Below, in pieces: positions 5,132-5,549 of a DNA stretch of 5,549 bases. The notes below the pieces were generated by a model. The model saw nothing but the letters and a program-made list of their open reading frames with translations. It searched no databases and had not been told where the DNA came from. The DNA comes from Gammaproteobacteria bacterium (GTDB lineage Bacteria; Pseudomonadota; Gammaproteobacteria; Burkholderiales; Burkholderiaceae_C), in the NCBI GenBank assembly GCA_030054245.1, contig JASGCH010000103.1, forward strand, positions 1 to 5,549, written 5' to 3'. Both the position numbers and the translations under genes were made by a program. Positions within the stretch are counted from its first letter, which is position 1; the number at the start of each line of letters is the position of its first letter.

Positions 5132-5362
5132 ATGACTGAGTTATGTGATTCACTCCGGATGAACATTATCAAGGCTGTTGCACCGACGGCTGGTGCCGCT
5201 CGACGAGCTACCAAGGTACAAGGCTGGAGGCGAACTGCCAGCTTTGGGGTGGCTCGTCCGAAGTTGTCCAAAGGTCTTTTTAAGACTATTGTAGCGGAAA
5301 CCATCGCAAAATGGGGCAAAGACCCCAGCGGAGTGTCAATGAACCAAATAGTATCAAGCTAA
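5132..5362 (+). CDS. Small basic ORF containing the repeat, function unknown
   Basis: It encodes 76 aa from the ATG at 5132 (the frame is also open upstream to a TTG at 5090). There is no Shine-Dalgarno. An extended -10 promoter lies about 78 bp upstream. The protein is basic and soluble-looking, with no membrane segment or signal peptide. Residues 14-33 (from KAVAPTAGAARR to GWR) come from repeat copy F, and the rest (ASFGVARPKLSKGLFKTIV, then WGKDPSGVSMNQIVSS) is unique in the window. A related degraded frame lies at 1856-2035. The minus strand is also open over 5122-5319. I recognise no family; it may be the tail of a larger multicopy gene rather than a complete protein. Confidence 0.3.
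   Translation: MTELCDSLRMNIIKAVAPTAGAARRATKVQGWRRTASFGVARPKLSKGLFKTIVAETIAKWGKDPSGVSMNQIVSS
5169..5230 (+). repeat. Dispersed palindromic repeat, copy F (long form)
   Basis: Long-form copy, 56 of 60 identical to copy B. The first stem is GCACC (5180-5184) with GGTGC (5192-5196), where the inner A-T pair of other copies is a G-T wobble. The second palindrome is CGCTCGACGAGC. It ends in CAAGGTACAAGGCTGGAGG. Weaker similarity to copy B continues for roughly 35 bp (CCAGCTT, then TCCGAAG). Confidence 0.85.
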
Positions 5363-5447
5363 CGCATTGATTTTACACGGTAGGTTGCGAAAAAACTAGA
5401 CCCATACCCCAGTTAATTTTATCATCATTCACTTGAGATTTAGAAAC

Positions 5448-5549
5448 ATGCGACTAATCATCCCATTGTATTTTTTGGCTATCCTATTTTTTTCAGTGAA
5501 TTTAGTTAGTGCTAAGGACATCCATCATCCATCAACCATTAAAAAATCC
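5448..5549 (+). CDS. N-terminus of a secreted or envelope protein, 3'-truncated by window edge
   Basis: ATG at 5448 opens a frame that stays open for 34 codons to the window end. Residues 1-22 form a textbook Sec signal peptide: a positive start (MR), the hydrophobic core LIIPLYFLAILFFSV, and a VSA cleavage site before KDIHHPS. There is no lipobox cysteine, so the product is probably periplasmic, outer-membrane or exported rather than a lipoprotein. A weak GAGA (5435-5438) lies 9 nt before the ATG. The mature part visible is only 12 residues, too short to name the protein. Confidence 0.65.
   Translation, partial: MRLIIPLYFLAILFFSVNLVSAKDIHHPSTIKKS

Larger units (their letters stand above)
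4877..5447. other. aroC-to-secreted-protein spacer (571 bp)
   Basis: Contains repeat copies D, E and F, all in plus orientation, an extended -10 promoter at 5046-5054, another TATAAT at 5009-5014 without a good -35, and a small plus-strand ORF (5132-5362). Upstream of aroC on the minus strand TTGACA occurs (4959-4964), but no -10 stands at the right distance. AAAACC (5025-5030) and GGTTTT (5041-5046) can pair, and on the minus strand this weak stem is followed by T residues. 5363-5447 shows nothing recognisable. Confidence 0.6.

Noticed and set aside
695..5230. CRISPR array
   Set aside because: The repeats are irregularly spaced, in both orientations, separated by genes, and lack uniform spacers or cas genes.
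5122..5319. 65-aa minus-strand ORF opposite the small ORF at 5132-5362
   Set aside because: No start signal or promoter on that strand; the extended -10 promoter points the other way. Cannot be fully excluded because codon phase is shared.
673..5447. tRNA or other structural RNA genes in the spacers
   Set aside because: No T-arm GGTTCRAAYCC-like motif or cloverleaf was seen in any spacer.

Overview
The window looks like a piece of an AT-rich proteobacterial chromosome, most likely betaproteobacterial. Ribosomal protein S2 (GVHFGHQSRFWHPKMAP) and EF-Ts (TDAPMMDCKKALTE, then GNKAQKAASR) carry wording I associate with Burkholderiales-type orthologues, and the glutathione synthetase agrees. This is recalled family knowledge, not a search. 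Low G+C and loose, repeat-filled spacers would fit a host-associated or genome-reducing betaproteobacterium, but that is inference.

Layout. 1-672: 3' two thirds of gshB, cut by the window edge. 673-1055: spacer with one dispersed palindromic repeat, a candidate promoter and a possible short leader ORF. 1056-1817: rpsB. 1818-2213: a long rpsB-tsf spacer with a degraded reading frame and two repeat copies in opposite orientation. 2214-3101: tsf. 3145-3762: a DedA-family membrane protein with a clear Shine-Dalgarno. 3818-4876, minus strand: aroC, convergent with dedA. 4877-5447: spacer with three more repeat copies, an extended -10 promoter and a small uncharacterised ORF. 5448-5549: the first 34 codons of a secreted protein, cut by the window edge.

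The five recognisable genes are housekeeping functions: glutathione synthesis, the S2/EF-Ts translation pair, an envelope lipid-carrier transporter family and the last step of the shikimate pathway. They do not form one pathway. rpsB-tsf is the only classical operon, and pyrH, its usual next gene in many bacteria, does not follow it.

The unexplained signal is the repeat family. Six copies share a core of about 27 bp (AAGACTGTTGCACC, then about 5 variable/CGGC bases, then TGGTGCC) that folds into a hairpin, and they occupy all three spacers longer than 100 bp. Two copies (1919-1978 and 5171-5230) match at 56 of 60 bases, and three of the four differences fall in the same codon phase, as if the sequence had once been translated. 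The copies are richer in G+C than the surrounding spacers. They may be Rickettsia-palindromic-element-like sequences, remnants of a multicopy gene, or a MITE.
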